This document shows, one piece after another, positions 42,133 through 54,239 of a stretch of DNA of 64,000 bases; position 1 is the stretch's first letter, and every line of letters begins with the position of its first letter. The DNA comes from Euleptes europaea. Its lineage: Eukaryota > Chordata > Lepidosauria > Squamata > Sphaerodactylidae. Below the pieces are notes generated by a model that was not told the origin of the DNA, made no database searches, and was given only the letters and a program-made list of their open reading frames with translations. The stretch spans positions 8,834,604-8,898,603 of the forward strand of contig NC_079326.1 of the NCBI RefSeq assembly GCF_029931775.1, given 5' to 3'. The position numbers were made by a program, and so were the translations under genes.

Positions 42133-43125
42133 ACTGTAAATGCAAATGGACAGGGACGAAATTGAGAGGGAGGAGCAAGAAGAAAGTCAGTTGCCATTAA
42201 ATGCAGAATTAACAAGAACCTATTTTTGCACGATGCTTGCCACTATTTTCTTGTCTCTCGTGGATTCAGTGAGACTGGCAGTTCCAATTAATTCAGTGGA
42301 GAACAGCCTCCCAAGTGAGAGGGCCTCGTCTGAGAGTTGAAACCAGGTGTACTGCTGCTTATCACCACCACAATAATTTTTATTTCTAAAAGAACTAAAC
42401 TTGATCTGGGTTGAAATGTGAGTGGAGTACTGAGGGAATTAAACCACTGCAAGATAATGATGCCTGCTGAATATGATAGGTGGGCCTAGTTCCTGAAACT
42501 ATACTAGTCAATCTATATTTTGGGACCTAGCATGCAGAGCTTGCAGGAGGGGACAGTCCATTTAACTTACAGAGAAAGCTCTCCGCAGAAGTTGGCCACT
42601 GGCAGTCAGGAACAAGCAGAGCCATTCTGAAGCAGTTCTCCCAGCACTGCTCAGCCCTGGCTAGTAGTAGCTAGCAACGATGGGCGCCATCTCACCTTTT
42701 GCTTCTTTTTGCCATGGGCCAGGTCTTAGTTGAACGCCGGCTTGCAGTGTTTCAGTAGCCACTCAGCCTGGCTTGTTCCTGGGCCATTTTAATCTCCCAG
42801 TTGCCCCTATGGACTTGGGCCTGGGGAAAGAGATTTTAGCCTGGCTCTCTGGAATGCCATCAATAAAGTCCCCTCCCTTGTTTTTAAGCTCTTATCTGAG
42901 AAATAGATTAGCTGGGTGTCCGGATAAGAGTAAGTACATGAGAAATGATATTAACATCCTGTTTCAGAGATGGTAGCCCAACAACTGGAATGTATTTTTT
43001 TAGATTAGCTGTCATGTATTTGAAGCCTGGGCCTGGCTGGGGGCACAAGCCTGTGGCTCAGAGCCTACAGCCTTGGCCTGGACAGAATAACTGGGTGGAC
43101 CCAGGGCAGGGTGTGTTGGGTGATC
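42133..43125. other. Unassigned stretch in presumed TMEM177 intron
   Basis: No exon or known repeat recognised. Confidence 0.5.
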
Positions 43126-43246
43126 TTTGTTTTTTGTTTTTATACCGTGTTTTATTGAAATTTTAAAACTGTTTTTGTAAGCTGTTTTGGGTCCCCATTG
43201 CAGAGAGACGAAGGGGAGATATTTAAATAAATAAAAACCTGTTCCG
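43126..43246 (+). repeat. SINE/LINE-type tail 'gtaagctgttttgggtcccc'
   Basis: 'gtaagctgttttgggtcccc' through 'taaataaataaaa' resembles the end of the CORE-like SINE (51590-51637) and the tail at 36152-36250. Confidence 0.6.
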
Positions 43247-43745
43247 TTTACACTTTGTTAAGAGAGAAAAGGGATGAGAAAGCAAGTAATAAGGAAGACC
43301 TGTGATGTTAGGAGGAGAAGAGGAAGAGATTCAAAGGGAAACTGATTTAATGGGATGGAGATTCTGGATATTTGGATATAAGGAACAGTGTTCGGGGAGC
43401 AGTCAGATACAAGGCTAATGTGCAACAATTCTGTGTGTTTTTACTTGAAATCAAGTTCTATTACATTCAAAGGGGCTTCCCAAGTAGCCCTCATAGGATT
43501 GCAGTCTTAATCTAATCCTTGCTCAGATATTTTCCACTTAATTAAAGGGGATTTACTTTTAGAAAATCATGGATGGTGAGTCCCTTTTGCCTGTTTTCAG
43601 TAAAGACACAATGAAGGGCATGATAGGTCACATATGACTATAATATCAGCAATGTAGTATGCTTTTGTGTATTGACCTTGGAGGCTGTTTAATAGAAGAT
43701 AGAGGTCTGCAAATATTTTAATTCCTTGTTTTTTGTCATGAACAG
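43247..43745. other. Intron end before TMEM177 coding exon
   Basis: Unique-looking sequence ending in a T-rich tract and a splice acceptor 'ttttgtcatgaacag' at 43731-43745. Confidence 0.55.
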
Positions 43746-43759
43746 GCTAGAAGTTGACT

Positions 43760-44695
43760 ATGGCAATCAGGTTCCTGTGGAGGGCAGCAGCCATGGTGGA
43801 GAGACACAGGACTGGTTTCCTGATTGTTTCCTGTGCTGGACTCTTCGGTGCTAACCTGACCTTTCACATCGTCCCTCAGAAAACATTCAAACCATTGTAT
43901 CAGGCCTGGGCTAGGGGGCAACCAGATGAACTTTCAGAAAAATTACAGAGTCTTTTCCATGACATCCTCAGTGATCTCCGAGTGAAGTCAGAAAATCATT
44001 ACCAAGCCTTTGCAGCGTTCAGCTTCCACCCAGTTAGTGCTGGAATTCCATGGCTACCTTCAGGCTGTGTTGTGGGCATCCCTGTCAGTTTTGGTGGAAC
44101 ATCCAGTGATGAGCATGGGATTGCCAACCATGTTGTCGTGATTGAAGGCAAAGTAGTAGATTGGAAGAGCACAGAAGGCCTGGCCTTGAAGGAAGCCTTG
44201 ACCCTTTCTTTGGAGGCTCAGAAGTTTGCCATTGCAAGGGAGGTCATGTACTTGCAGAATAACAGCCCCTTAATACATGCAGCTGTTGCTCCCATTTGTC
44301 TAGCTGGGATATATGTCTCTGGAGTAGCCATAAAGCAGCTCCTGGGTTTATATTCTGGACCAGTGGTGTTACGAGGCCTTTATAACTTGACTGTTGCTAT
44401 GATTGGGTTTGTGGGTTACTGTCTGTCGTATGATACTGTAAGCCGGGCAGTGGATTATAGGACAGACAGAAGCACAGCCACCATTTCCACTGACTTTGCC
44501 AAAGGTGGGGCGGAGTTCTATAATAAAACCTTGGCCCAGAACAAGACTCTTCGTACACTCATGGGCAAACGAGGGGAGAAGACATATGCCGCAAATGGCA
44601 ATCTTTTCCCAAGATACTGGTTCAGATTACAACATGCACCATACACTTCCAGAAGGGACTTGATTATTAGTATTTTAAGCATGCCCCAGGCATAG
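43760..44695 (+). CDS. TMEM177: TMEM177, mitochondrial inner membrane COX2-assembly factor
   Basis: An intact 311-residue protein, the same length as human TMEM177 as I recall it. It shares blocks such as RHRTGFL, SCAGLFG, QPVSAG-like HPVSAGIP, GIPVSFGG, VVDWKS, EAQKFAIAREV, AEFYNKTL and APYTSRRD. In mammals it associates with COX20 and stabilises newly made COX2 during cytochrome c oxidase assembly. Hydrophobic segments lie near residues 19-38, 171-192 and 204-223. The start ATG at 43760 is fixed by an in-frame TAG at 43748-43750; the TTG six bases upstream is not needed. A splice acceptor lies 14 bases before the ATG, so the whole coding sequence is in one exon, with an upstream noncoding exon likely. 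No frame damage is seen. An ATTAAA-like signal may lie near 44713 or 44860. Confidence 0.97.
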   Translation: MAIRFLWRAAAMVERHRTGFLIVSCAGLFGANLTFHIVPQKTFKPLYQAWARGQPDELSEKLQSLFHDILSDLRVKSENHYQAFAAFSFHPVSAGIPWLPSGCVVGIPVSFGGTSSDEHGIANHVVVIEGKVVDWKSTEGLALKEALTLSLEAQKFAIAREVMYLQNNSPLIHAAVAPICLAGIYVSGVAIKQLLGLYSGPVVLRGLYNLTVAMIGFVGYCLSYDTVSRAVDYRTDRSTATISTDFAKGGAEFYNKTLAQNKTLRTLMGKRGEKTYAANGNLFPRYWFRLQHAPYTSRRDLIISILSMPQA

Positions 44696-45454
44696 TGAGG
44701 GCATGATTCAATATTAAACTTGTAAATTATGTATTCTGTTTGGAGCATTGGCTTTCGTGTCATGATTTCATTAGTATTTCTATTTGGTGGAAGAAAGTGT
44801 TTCATTTTTTTAAAAAAGCACACATATCCTATGTTCACTGGATGCCTGTTGCCTAAAAAATTAAAGCCTTCTCTTAAATCCATCTTAAAACAGGGGGCTA
44901 TTACTTTCCAAGCATTGGAAGGTACTGAGTTGGAAGAGCTGACATTCTCTGTCGTTTGCATATTATTTTGAGGGGGGACAAATAGTGCATGAGAATGCAG
45001 AGAGTTTTGTGGTCCTTTAAAGAAAGAGAGCTTATGTGAATACTGGGTAAGTGCAAAATCTTGTGCCCTTTATTTAAAGAAGGAGGAGGTAAAATTCCTA
45101 ACATGTGAGTTTGAGAGAAAAGCTTTCATAAACATTGTTTTTTTCTGTTGATAATACTCAAACTAATATGAGTTTTCAGCAGAGCATTTGGTGGTTCAGA
45201 CTTTCTACACTGCTGCCTGTTTTTCGCTGCTGTCTATGTACCTGGTTTATATGTCCTTTTTGATCTCTGTCTTCATGCCATTTGCAATCCTAGGCTTTAT
45301 CATAAATTTCCAAAATGATTTGAAAAACAAATAACGCAATGTATCCCAATGGAAGGTTGCTCCACAGAGAGGCTGTCCTGGCTCAGGGTCTACAGCAGTG
45401 GTGGGCTGTTGTCCTCATACCCTACTTATGGACTTCCTGGAGACATCTGTGGAG
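44696..45454. other. TMEM177 3' UTR and downstream flank
   Basis: Follows the stop codon. Possible 'attaaa' polyadenylation signals occur near 44713 and 44860 but none is decisive. The last ~60 bases ('gacttcctggagacatctgt') resemble a CR1 3' UTR of the 36325-36765 type. Confidence 0.5.
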
Positions 45455-45459
45455 GGTGA

Positions 45460-45866
45460 TGTCATTCTAGGACTCCGTTGCCTCTCAGGAATCATCAACT
45501 TTACTCCAGACGTTAGCAGAGAGTTAAAGTAGAATTTATTTGAAAGGAAGGGTACAGTAATCTATGAAACACAACGTTACAATGGCGCAAAATCATTTGG
45601 AAGGCATTCTTATAGAGTACACAGGTTAGAATGACTACAAGTAAAAGCTTTGAAATGCAAAACATCAGAGGTTCCCCAACACCAAGAGAGAGAGAATTCA
45701 CACCTTAAGATCAGAGCAGGATTACAATCAGGAAGTCACTTTGAAATGGAGATCTCTCGAGCCTTTTGGCTGTTGCCTCTTTCCTCCTTTCTCTTTCCCA
45801 CGGGAAGGAGGGGTGAAACGAAAGTCATCTCGCTATCCAGGGTCCGTTTGCATGCCCTCGCTGACA
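45460..45866 (-). repeat. 3' LTR of the gypsy fossil
   Basis: About 407 bp, TG...CA ends on the plus-strand reading (tgtcattctagg ... ctcgctgaca). It matches 51001-51409 base for base in my reading except for two bases at the outer edge. Confidence 0.95.
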
Positions 45867-48800
45867 CTCCGCCTCCCCAAAGGCCCCCCCCCCAGATTTC
45901 CTGGTTTGTCAGGGTAATGGCAATGGAAATCCGCTACAAGGGTTGGAGCCTGTACGTGAACAGCGGACACCCACTCATCGTGACTGGAATTTAAATGTTT
46001 CCAACGCACAAGATATTCCAGTCGTCCCCTGCGCCTCCGAGAATCGAGCACCCTGGAAATTTCAAAGTGCTGTTCGCCCTGCACCATGATGGGAGTTGCC
46101 GCTTTGGGTTCGGGGTGCCATTCTGGTGCTTGTAGAAAGGGTTTTAGCAGACTCACGTGAAACACTGGGTGTACCCCTTGTAAGGAGTTGGGTAGCTCCA
46201 ACTCCACCGTAACCTCATTGATAACTCGGGAGATAGGAAATGGGCCCACAAACCGTTGGCCCAATTTTTTACACGGGCGTAAAGACCTGAGATTCTTAGT
46301 GGAAAGATACACCTTCTCTCCGACCCTCAAGTCCCACTGAGGTGCTCTGTGTTTGTCTGCTTGTATTTTGTACCTGTCTTTAGCCTGCTCCAGGTTTTTT
46401 ACAAGCCAGGGCCAAGTGTTCCTCACTGTGTGAGCCCATTTAGACACCTCGGGGGGATCGCCTTCTGGTGGGGTAGATACAGCCCCTAATGGTCCAAAAT
46501 CCATCCCATAAACCGCTTTGAATGGGCTCATCCCGGTTGCAGAGTGTACCGAGTTATTGTAGGCATATTCTGCCAGTGGCAGCAGGTCAACCCAATTGTC
46601 TTGGTGATAATTAACAAAGCAACGCAAATAACATTCTATCACCGCATTGACCCTTTCGGTCTGCCCATCCGTTTGGGGGTGATAGGCAGATGACACACCC
46701 AACTGCACACCTACAAGTCCTACGAACGCTTTCCAGAACTTAGACACAAACATCGAGGCTCTGTCCGAAATTATCTTCTTCGGAAATCCGTGTAGTTTAA
46801 ATATGGTATGTATGAATAAACGGGCCAGTTTGTGTGCAGATGGCATCCCTTCGCACGGTACGAGATGAACTTGCTTAGAGAAAAGATCCGTGATTACCCA
46901 CAGGACAGTCTTCCCCTGACTGGACGGGAGGTCTGTTATGAAGTCCATCCCAATCACTTGCCAGGGTGCCTCAGGAGTTTCTAGAGGCTTTAGTAATCCC
47001 GGGGGCTTTCCCATCAAACGTTTACTAGTTGCGCACACAGGGCAGGATTTGATAAATACCTCGATGTCTTGGCGCATCCCAGGCCACCAAAACTGTCTTC
47101 TTATTAGGTGCAAGGATTTAGCAAACCCAAAATGTCCCCCTATAGGTGAACTGTGGCTCCGTTCCAATATTTCCCGCCTCAGCTCCCTGGGCACGTAATG
47201 TTTGTTCTTACAGATATCGTTTTTGTCCCTCACCTGGGATGGGATAGATTCTTCCTCCCGCTCTCGCTGAAGAGCCTCCCCCCACCTCGTCTTGACTACC
47301 TCTGGGAGGCTTTCTGGAACTGCCCAGAGGCGGGGAATGGCAGCATCCGACCCCGGCAAGGGGGTGGGTACCGGCCCTTCAGCCTGGTCCCTTCGCTCTA
47401 TTTGGGAGATTTCCCCCCCCTCCCCAGCGGTAGTGGTTGAGAGTTCTCCGGGGACTGCTGGGGATGAGGAGGTGGGAGCGACCACTTCACGAGGGGAACT
47501 CGAACTCGAGTCCTGTGCCGCCGCGCGGCTTTGCGCTCTGGTCAGAACTCCTGCACTATTCCCCTCTGGAGTCAAACCCAGGTGTTCCCGTGTGAAAAGA
47601 GAACCCACCGGCCGCTCAACCTGACACTCATATTGCGGCATGCGAGACAGTCCGTCTGCTAAGCAGTTTTCTTTCCCAGGCATGTGTTTGATGGTAAAAT
47701 TAAACTTAGAGAAAAAGGTAGACCAACGCACTTGTTTGGCTGACAGCTTCCGCTGACCCAAAATCGATTCGAGGTTACGGTGATCTGTACAGACCACAAA
47801 GGGCTCGGGAGCCCCCTCCAGGAACTGTCGTCAAACCGTGAGTGCATGTTTAATCGCCATGGCCTCCTTTTCCCCAATTGGCCAGTTGAGTTCAGGGCCA
47901 GAGAACTTCTTAGAAAAATATGCGCAGGGTCTAAGTCTCCCTTGATCATCCCTCTGAAGGAGTGCGCCTCCCATCGCCTTGTCAGAGGCATCTACCTGTA
48001 AGGTGAATGGCCTGGAGCAATCTGGGTGCGCCAGAATGGGTTCAGAGGTAAAGCGCTCCTTAAGAGTTTCAAAAGCCGCCTGACACCTGGCGGTCCAAGG
48101 TACCTGGTATTGTGCAAAGGTGGCCTCTTGCCCCTTCCCTTTGGTTTTAAGCAAATCAGTAATAGGCAAAGCTATTTGAGCGAAATCCTGAATAAAACTT
48201 CTATAAAAGTTCGCAAACCCCAAAAACTGCTGAACCTGTTTGCGAGTTCTGGGAGGTTCCCATTCTAACACTGCCTGCACCTTCTCCGGATCCATGCTTA
48301 ACCCTTGGGGGGATATCACATAACCCAAAAACGACAATTGGTCCTGGTTGAATGCACATTTTGATAACTTAGCATACAAATGATTGTCTCTTAGACGACT
48401 CAACACCTCCCGCACCAACTCTCTGTGCTCTGCGGGATCTTTGGAGTAAATCAATAAATCGTCGAGAAATACTATTACACCCTTAAATAGGAGATCGTGT
48501 AGAATCTCATTAATTAATTGCATGAAGCACGAGGGCCCCCCAGACAGACCGAATGGCATGACTAAAAATTCAAACAACCCATAACAACAAGAAAAGGCTG
48601 TCTTAGCTTCATCCCCCTCCTTGATCCGGACCCTGTAGTAGGCTTCCGCCAGGTCAATTTTCGAGAAAACACAACCCTCCTGTAACGCACTCAGGAGATC
48701 CGGGATTAAGGGAAGGGGGTAGGCATTAGTTTCAGTAATCGCGTTAAGCCCCCTATAGTCTACACACAGTCTGAGATCAGATGTACCTTTCTTCTTCACA

Positions 48801-49555
48801 AAGAAGCAGGGAGAAGAAAATGCAGCCTTGGACGGCCGTATGAAACCCCGCTTCAAGTTCTTGTCCAGAAATTCTCGCAGCACTGCTTTCTCTTGAGGAC
48901 TCATGGAATAAACTCGGGCCTTGGACGGTTTAACATCCTTAATCAGTTCGATGGCACAATCCGTAGTGCGATGAGGAGGCAATAAGTCACAGTCTGTCCC
49001 CTCAAATACATCTGCGAAATCACTATACTCTGGGGGCAACGCGGGTTCCTTCAAAGCAGCGGCGCTTCCCCCTTCGCCTCCGGGTAAGTCATCCCGGCTG
49101 TGTTTCTCGCACTGGGGAGCTCCAAACACCACCCGCCTTTGTTCCCAATCAATGCTCGGGTTATGCCCCGCCAACCAATTGATGCCGAGAACCACCGGGT
49201 AGGAAATCTTAGGAACTACCGTGAAGTGGATCTGTTCCCAGTGGTTTCCCACCCCCAGCCACATCTTGCGAGTGTGCAAATGAACCGGCCCTCCCCGCAG
49301 GTCACTCCCATCCATTTGATGGAAATGTAAGGGCTGATCCAGTTCTCGAGTCCCAATTTTCAGACGTTCTACCACCGCCTGATCAATTAGGGTCCGGGAG
49401 CACCCGGAGTCCAAGATAGCCACAACGGCCACCGGTTCCCCCCCTTGGGGGTTTCGTAACACAACAGGTATCAGCAATGTCTCTCCCTGATCACTCACCC
49501 TACATGGAGCCGGTTTGGATTCTTCCGAGGGTGCCCTCCGTGCCGGTTCCCTCAC
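45833..49555 (-). pseudogene. pol region of the gypsy fossil
   Basis: Read on the minus strand, the parts in order are: aspartic protease (LDSGCSRTLIDQ); reverse transcriptase (VDYRGLNAI, VFLDDLLIYS); RNase H (LQVDASDKAMGGAL); integrase with a HHCC finger (HSSPIGGHFG and CPVCATSKR) and core (GMDFITDLPSSQG, SAYHPQTDGQTERVN); and a C-terminal chromodomain (EISRVLDSRRRRGRLEYLVR). A chromodomain at the end is the mark of chromoviruses and is thought to steer integration toward modified histones. The region is treated as a fossil and looks close to whole, with about one break. The start of pol overlaps the stop of gag. Confidence 0.93.
45867..45895 (-). promoter_or_regulatory. Polypurine tract next to the 3' LTR
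   Basis: On the minus strand a purine-rich run of G-stretches ('ctttggggaggcggag' at its end) directly abuts the 3' LTR. This is the position where plus-strand synthesis of such elements is primed. Confidence 0.75.
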
Positions 49556-50949
49556 AGAAGGCCGTCCTCGTTTTTTGCCGGTGAGGGGCTTCGGAGACTA
49601 TCTCGGGTACAACGGTTGTGGAGATCCGATGAGGTTTCAGCTTGCAGGGCCGCCGCCCCACGGCGACCGTTCATCCCCTCCGCTCTCCTGTGCTCCAGAT
49701 TCCGAGGTGGTGTCGCCTCCCGCTCTTGTGTCGCCCTGTTGCTCGTCCCTTCTGACGGCGTGTTGGTACATTTTGCTGCAAAATGGCCCATCTTCCCACA
49801 CTGAAGGCAAGCTCCCTCCCTGAACCAACGCGCCCTGTCGAGACTGTAGACTCCTCGATGTTTTCCCTCTCGCCGGGGGCCCGCTACATTGTCCCCTCTC
49901 GCGGGCGGGATAGGGATCGTCTTCGAAGGACGATCCTTGGAGAACTGGAGGGTAAGCTTGCGATTCTCCACCAGGGCTGCCAAACTTATCCACTCCTCTA
50001 CCGACTCTGGATCTCCCAAAGTCAAACAGCCATCCAGCACTTCCCACCGCAACCCTTCGCGGAAGTGCTGGACCTTTGTGGCCTCACTCCACTCCCGTAT
50101 CTTGCACGACAAAGATAAAAAGTCCTGTGCATACTCACTTACTGAGCGGGTTCCCTGCTTCAAACGACGCATGGCAACCTTTGCCTTTTCCCCCCAGTGG
50201 GGGTCTTCGAACCGCCGTCGCAGAGCGGACAAGAACTCATCCAGGGATGCCAAAACCCTAGGCATAGTCTCTGCCGCCGTCACTGCCCATTCCACTGCCT
50301 CCTTCTCCAATAGGCTGATCACATACCTGACCCGAGCTTCTTCCGAGGCAAAGGTCTCCCCCTGGTCCTTCATGAAGCCGGAGATTTGGAGTAAGAAGTG
50401 AGACAACTGTGAGCTGGATCCGTCGAAAGATACCTTCAGGTCTCTGGCCGTAGGGCGTCTGGGCGTGGGAGCCTCCCCAACAACAAGCGGCCCTGTAGTC
50501 AGCCGCGAATCCGTTTGGGGTGGTTGCACGGGCTGTCCAAGCCCCCTCACTGCCCCTAGAACAGCTGCCAGATCCCGCTGCAAGGTGTCTAGCTGAGTCT
50601 GCAGGTCCCAATTCTGCAGAACGAGCATCTGATTCTGTCCGCGTATCAGAGTGGCCGCTTCTGCAGTGAGGGTAGGGGTGTGAGCGAGCGTGGGGTCCTT
50701 CCACCCTTCCCCTTCTCCATACCAAGCGGCCAGCGGTCCCCGGTAGAAGTCGCCTCCTGGTTCTGACGCTGCTCTCTGCCGCTGTCCGGCCCCCGAGAGT
50801 CGGGGGGTCCACGTCAGCCTCCCAGGGACATCGGTAGGCCCGGGTGGGCGCTGCTCCGGGGTCGCTTCTCCTTGGCCAACCTCAATATCAGCGGGAGTCT
50901 GCCGACTTTCCTCTCCCGCGTTGAGCGGCACCGAGGGTGGTACAGACAT
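49552..50949 (-). pseudogene. gag region of the gypsy fossil
   Basis: A 465-residue frame on the minus strand beginning MSVPPSVPLNAGEESR. It has a proline-rich N-terminus, a capsid-like helical middle (EWAVTAAETMPRVLASLDEF, then SVSEYAQDFLSLSCKIREW) and one zinc knuckle CLQCGKMGHFAAKC near the C-terminus. Capsid and nucleic-acid binding roles follow from family knowledge. Its stop overlaps the first ATG of pol in an ATGA arrangement. Confidence 0.92.
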
Positions 50950-51000
50950 CCTAATACTACTTCTGACCCGAAAACAAAAAAGGTTGGGATTGTAACGTAC

Positions 51001-51409
51001 TGTCAGATTCTAGGACTCCGTTGCCTCTCAGGAATCATCAACTTTACTCCAGACGTTAGCAGAGAGTTAAAGTAGAATTTATTTGAAAGGAAGGGTACAG
51101 TAATCTATGAAACACAACGTTACAATGGCGCAAAATCATTTGGAAGGCATTCTTATAGAGTACACAGGTTAGAATGACTACAAGTAAAAGCTTTGAAATG
51201 CAAAACATCAGAGGTTCCCCAACACCAAGAGAGAGAGAATTCACACCTTAAGATCAGAGCAGGATTACAATCAGGAAGTCACTTTGAAATGGAGATCTCT
51301 CGAGCCTTTTGGCTGTTGCCTCTTTCCTCCTTTCTCTTTCCCACGGGAAGGAGGGGTGAAACGAAAGTCATCTCGCTATCCAGGGTCCGTTTGCATGCCC
51401 TCGCTGACA
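51001..51409 (-). repeat. 5' LTR of the gypsy fossil
   Basis: About 409 bp with TGTCAG...CTGACA ends. The element RNA would start in this copy. It is identical in my reading to the other LTR over their shared length. Confidence 0.95.
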
Positions 51410-51411
51410 GG

Positions 51412-51637
51412 TGAGTGTGGTGTATTGGTTAGAGTGTCATACCAGGATCTGGGAGACCCAGGTTCAGATCCCCACTCATGCCGTGGAAGCATGCTGGGAA
51501 AACCTTGGGCCAGTGGCACACACTCTCAGACTCACCTATTTCACATGGTTGTGAGGATGAAATGGAGGAGGGAAAATGTTTCGAGCCACTTTGGATCCTC
51601 ATTGGGGAGAAAGGCAGGACATGTAAAGTAAATAAAT
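51412..51637 (+). mobile_element. tRNA-derived CORE-like SINE, best copy
   Basis: Head 'gtgtattggttagagtgtca' (A-box), 'cccaggttcagatccccact' (B-box), body 'accttgggccagtggcacac' and 'cacatggttgtgaggatgaa', tail 'ggggagaaaggcaggacatg' plus 'taaataaat'. The gypsy fossil is inserted at its 5' edge. Confidence 0.85.
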
Positions 51638-52209
51638 CTGGTTTACATTGTGGGAAACAAGATGCTGGAGTAGACGGATCCTGCTCTAGAATGACTTTTA
51701 ATGTTAGAAGTCTAGCTTCTGGAAGATGCTCACCGCTGCGATGGGGAATATCAAATTCCCTGCCAGAGTACTTGTCCTGTCTTACTGTCCCTCATCTCCG
51801 GAGGGCATTTATGTTAGCCCATTTTAATGTTCTCCCTTTAAAACCATTACCTGGGTTAAATATTTGGTGACCGGATGGATTTTCTCGATATCCACCTCTA
51901 AATCTGATAAAAGAAAGGGAACGATCCAGGGTTCAAAGGAAGGTTGAATTTTGTTAAGATAGGCGTGATCCACGCAGACATGTGAAGGGCTGTGTGCCCT
52001 CCTCTCCAAGGCCCTGACACACATACCACTATTGTGTTTTGTAGTACTCTCAACTTCTTTGGGGAAAGGCCAAGAGACTCATTAGGGGCGTCTCTTTCTG
52101 TGGGGGCAGAATGTGATGTATCTTGTGTAAAAGAAGCTACTTGAATGTAAAATTTGGGTGCAGAATTTACACAGCTCAGAAGGCTGAGTGACATTTTCTA
52201 GAAAGAAAT
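51638..52209. other. Unassigned flank downstream of the fibrinogen-like gene
   Basis: No gene or family recognised between the SINE and the polyadenylation site of the minus-strand gene. Confidence 0.5.
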
Positions 52210-52235
52210 GACAGAGTTTGTGCTGGCAGAAGAAT

Positions 52236-52241
52236 TTTATT
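52236..52241 (-). terminator. Polyadenylation signal AATAAA of the fibrinogen-like gene
   Basis: Minus-strand 'cccaataaaattcttctgcc' about 207 bases after the stop codon. It is the only canonical signal close behind the coding exon, so the 3' UTR is about 230 bases. Confidence 0.75.
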
Positions 52242-52447
52242 GGGAAACAGTGAGACTGCATTGTTGAGTCAGAAGCAAGGGTGTACAGAACATTGGTATG
52301 AAATATATTCCCATCTCCCCAAGGGACAGCAAGGAAGCTACTAGAATTTTTAAAGGTATAAAATCAATAGAATTTGCAGTGTTACTGCTGTTTTCCCACT
52401 CAGTGTTAGACTGGTTCATCATTACCGTCTGCACACAACAGCATGTT

Positions 52448-53100
52448 CTAAACCCTGCTACAATACATGTGGATGGGCTTCAGCATTATAACTGATTTCC
52501 TACAGTTCTCATCACATAGAGTGCCCCAATGAATACCACCTTTGCGATTTAACTGTGCCTCATAGCAGGAGTCATACCACCACCCTCCACCATGGTTATC
52601 TGCACAATTCTGTTTAGTTGATCTGTCAAAATCCTTATCTTTACATGAAAACCTCATGTTGTCATGCATACTCTTGGTCTGTGAGGAGGTGAGAGGATCC
52701 CCTGCATTACCTTCAAATGTCCCTAGCTCCAGCCTATAACCATCATCTTCGCCTCTTAAGACAAAGCTGTCATATTCTGCATACTTATGATTACCATTGG
52801 CATCCACTAAATTAATTCTGACTTTGTACCATTTCTGTCGGGTAATAAGGCTGATGTACTCATTGCCTAGCCAGTGATCGTCCTCCAAGTTGCCAAACCC
52901 ATATTTGTAGGTTGTCCAGGTCTCTGACCAAGTGATTTCAGTGTTGAAGCTGTTCTGCTGGATCAGTGTCCACCCATTGCATCCATCCATGTAGCACTGG
53001 ACCACAAGTTTGCGGGTGTTGTCAGGGCGTATAATGTAAAGACCACTCTTTGTGTGGCCTGTTTGAAACATTTCATCACAGTCTCTCATGTAAGGGATAG
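52448..53100 (-). CDS. Fibrinogen-like domain protein (FGL1-like), terminal coding exon
   Basis: 217 codons encoding a fibrinogen C-terminal (FReD) domain: YMRDCDEMFQTGHTKSGLY, WTLIQQNSFNTEITW, GFGNLEDDHWLGNEYISL, AEYDSFVLRGEDDGYRLELG, SMHDNMRFSCKDKDFDR and NCADNHGGGWWYDSC. The KDKDFD segment (around residues 213-218 of the joined protein) is at the usual Ca2+ site, and the WWY..C block is conserved. The C-terminal part is short and cysteine-rich (WGTLCDENC, HMYCSRV) and differs from ficolins and MFAP4. FReD proteins are secreted ligand binders. The acceptor is 'tttgttccctag' at 53101-53112, and the phase fits exon 60134-60311. Closest family by pattern is fibrinogen-like protein 1-like, but I do not assign a symbol. 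The frame is intact. Confidence 0.93.
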
Positions 53101-53112
53101 CTAGGGAACAAA

Positions 53113-54239
53113 AGAGTAATCAGTTGCATCTAGTGCAGTATATTTACACATTTAAAAAATGGTGCCTAGTTAGCAGGTCAAAATATGATGATGCATACCA
53201 ATTTTAACTTAAACCATTTATATAATAATTTGGGTGAAGGAACAAAAATAAACTACTATGAATGTTAATAATATCATTTCCAATCAAAATAGCATACAGT
53301 CTTTGAACCAGTTTTTCTTCACAGTAACAGTGGTAATTTCTTATTCCTGTTTTCCAGGGTAAGAAGTCCAAGGAGATATAGTATACTATGACTGCACTAT
53401 GTAAAATCAGGTTGGCAACAAGTCTAATATGCTCCCCCAAGTGCCAAATAACATGCTATCCTCTAGCCTCATGTTACATCAGTTTGATGGCTTCTGTTCC
53501 AAAGAATTCTCAGGAGGGGGCAGTTTGCAAGTGGGAAAAATGGCAGAGAGATGCTAACTGCACTTTTTTGAAGATGCATGGATGCCATTGGATTATTGGT
53601 ACATGGGGGTAGTGTACAACCTGTATTTTAGTTCTAAATTATAGAAACTCCAGTAAAAAGGTACATTTAATCTCATATATATATACCACAATGTAGAAGG
53701 GAGGTTTTTTTGTTTTTATTTGTTCAAGCTTTCTTTTGATTTTTTCCTATTCCTGCTTTCCAGATACATTGTAATAGACGTGAATAAATTTAACTAAAAC
53801 TCCACACATTGTTTAAAGCATTCTTAATCAAATTGTTTTTGTGGTGTTCTTTGGTTTTATTACTGGTTGTATTGTCTGAGTTGGTATTTTACTTTTTTAT
53901 ATCTGCTTTTTTAAAGATTTTCTTTTCTATCCAAAATTACAAAACTATTCTATACAAATGTAAATAAAACTCAAAAATATAATTTTATATCTGATCTAAG
54001 CTACCTTGGGAGATAAAGCAGAGACAATATAAAAGGTTTAAATAAAGAAATCCTGTCTGCTTCCTTTGATGAATTTTGGAGTCAATCATGACCCATGAAT
54101 TTGACTGGGCACTAATGTCTGTGCCTAGTATATCCCAGTGATTCACCAGAAGTAGCAGTTTTAGAAGCAAGCCTAAATGCAAAATCATAGCTGCAAAGGT
54201 CAATTGATTATGCAATTATTTATTATTTGCACACATTTT
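53113..54239. other. Intron of the fibrinogen-like gene, unassigned part
   Basis: AT-rich; no repeat or extra exon recognised. Confidence 0.5.

Larger units (their letters stand above)
45460..51409 (-). mobile_element. Ty3/gypsy chromovirus-type LTR retrotransposon fossil (5.95 kb)
   Basis: A complete-looking provirus-like copy on the minus strand: LTR, gag, pol, LTR. The flanking 5-bp duplication 'ggtga' is at 45455-45459 and 51410-51414. The two LTRs appear identical apart from a 2-bp length difference at one edge, so the insertion is young. The pol order (protease, reverse transcriptase, RNase H, integrase, chromodomain) and the lack of an envelope gene place it among metavirid chromoviruses. 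It looks nearly whole, with about one visible break. It landed at the edge of a SINE (51412-51637). Confidence 0.95.

Noticed and set aside
43754-43759. TTG start two codons upstream for TMEM177
   Set aside because: An in-frame TAG lies just before it, the ATG at 43760 gives exactly 311 residues, and vertebrate initiation at TTG is not needed.
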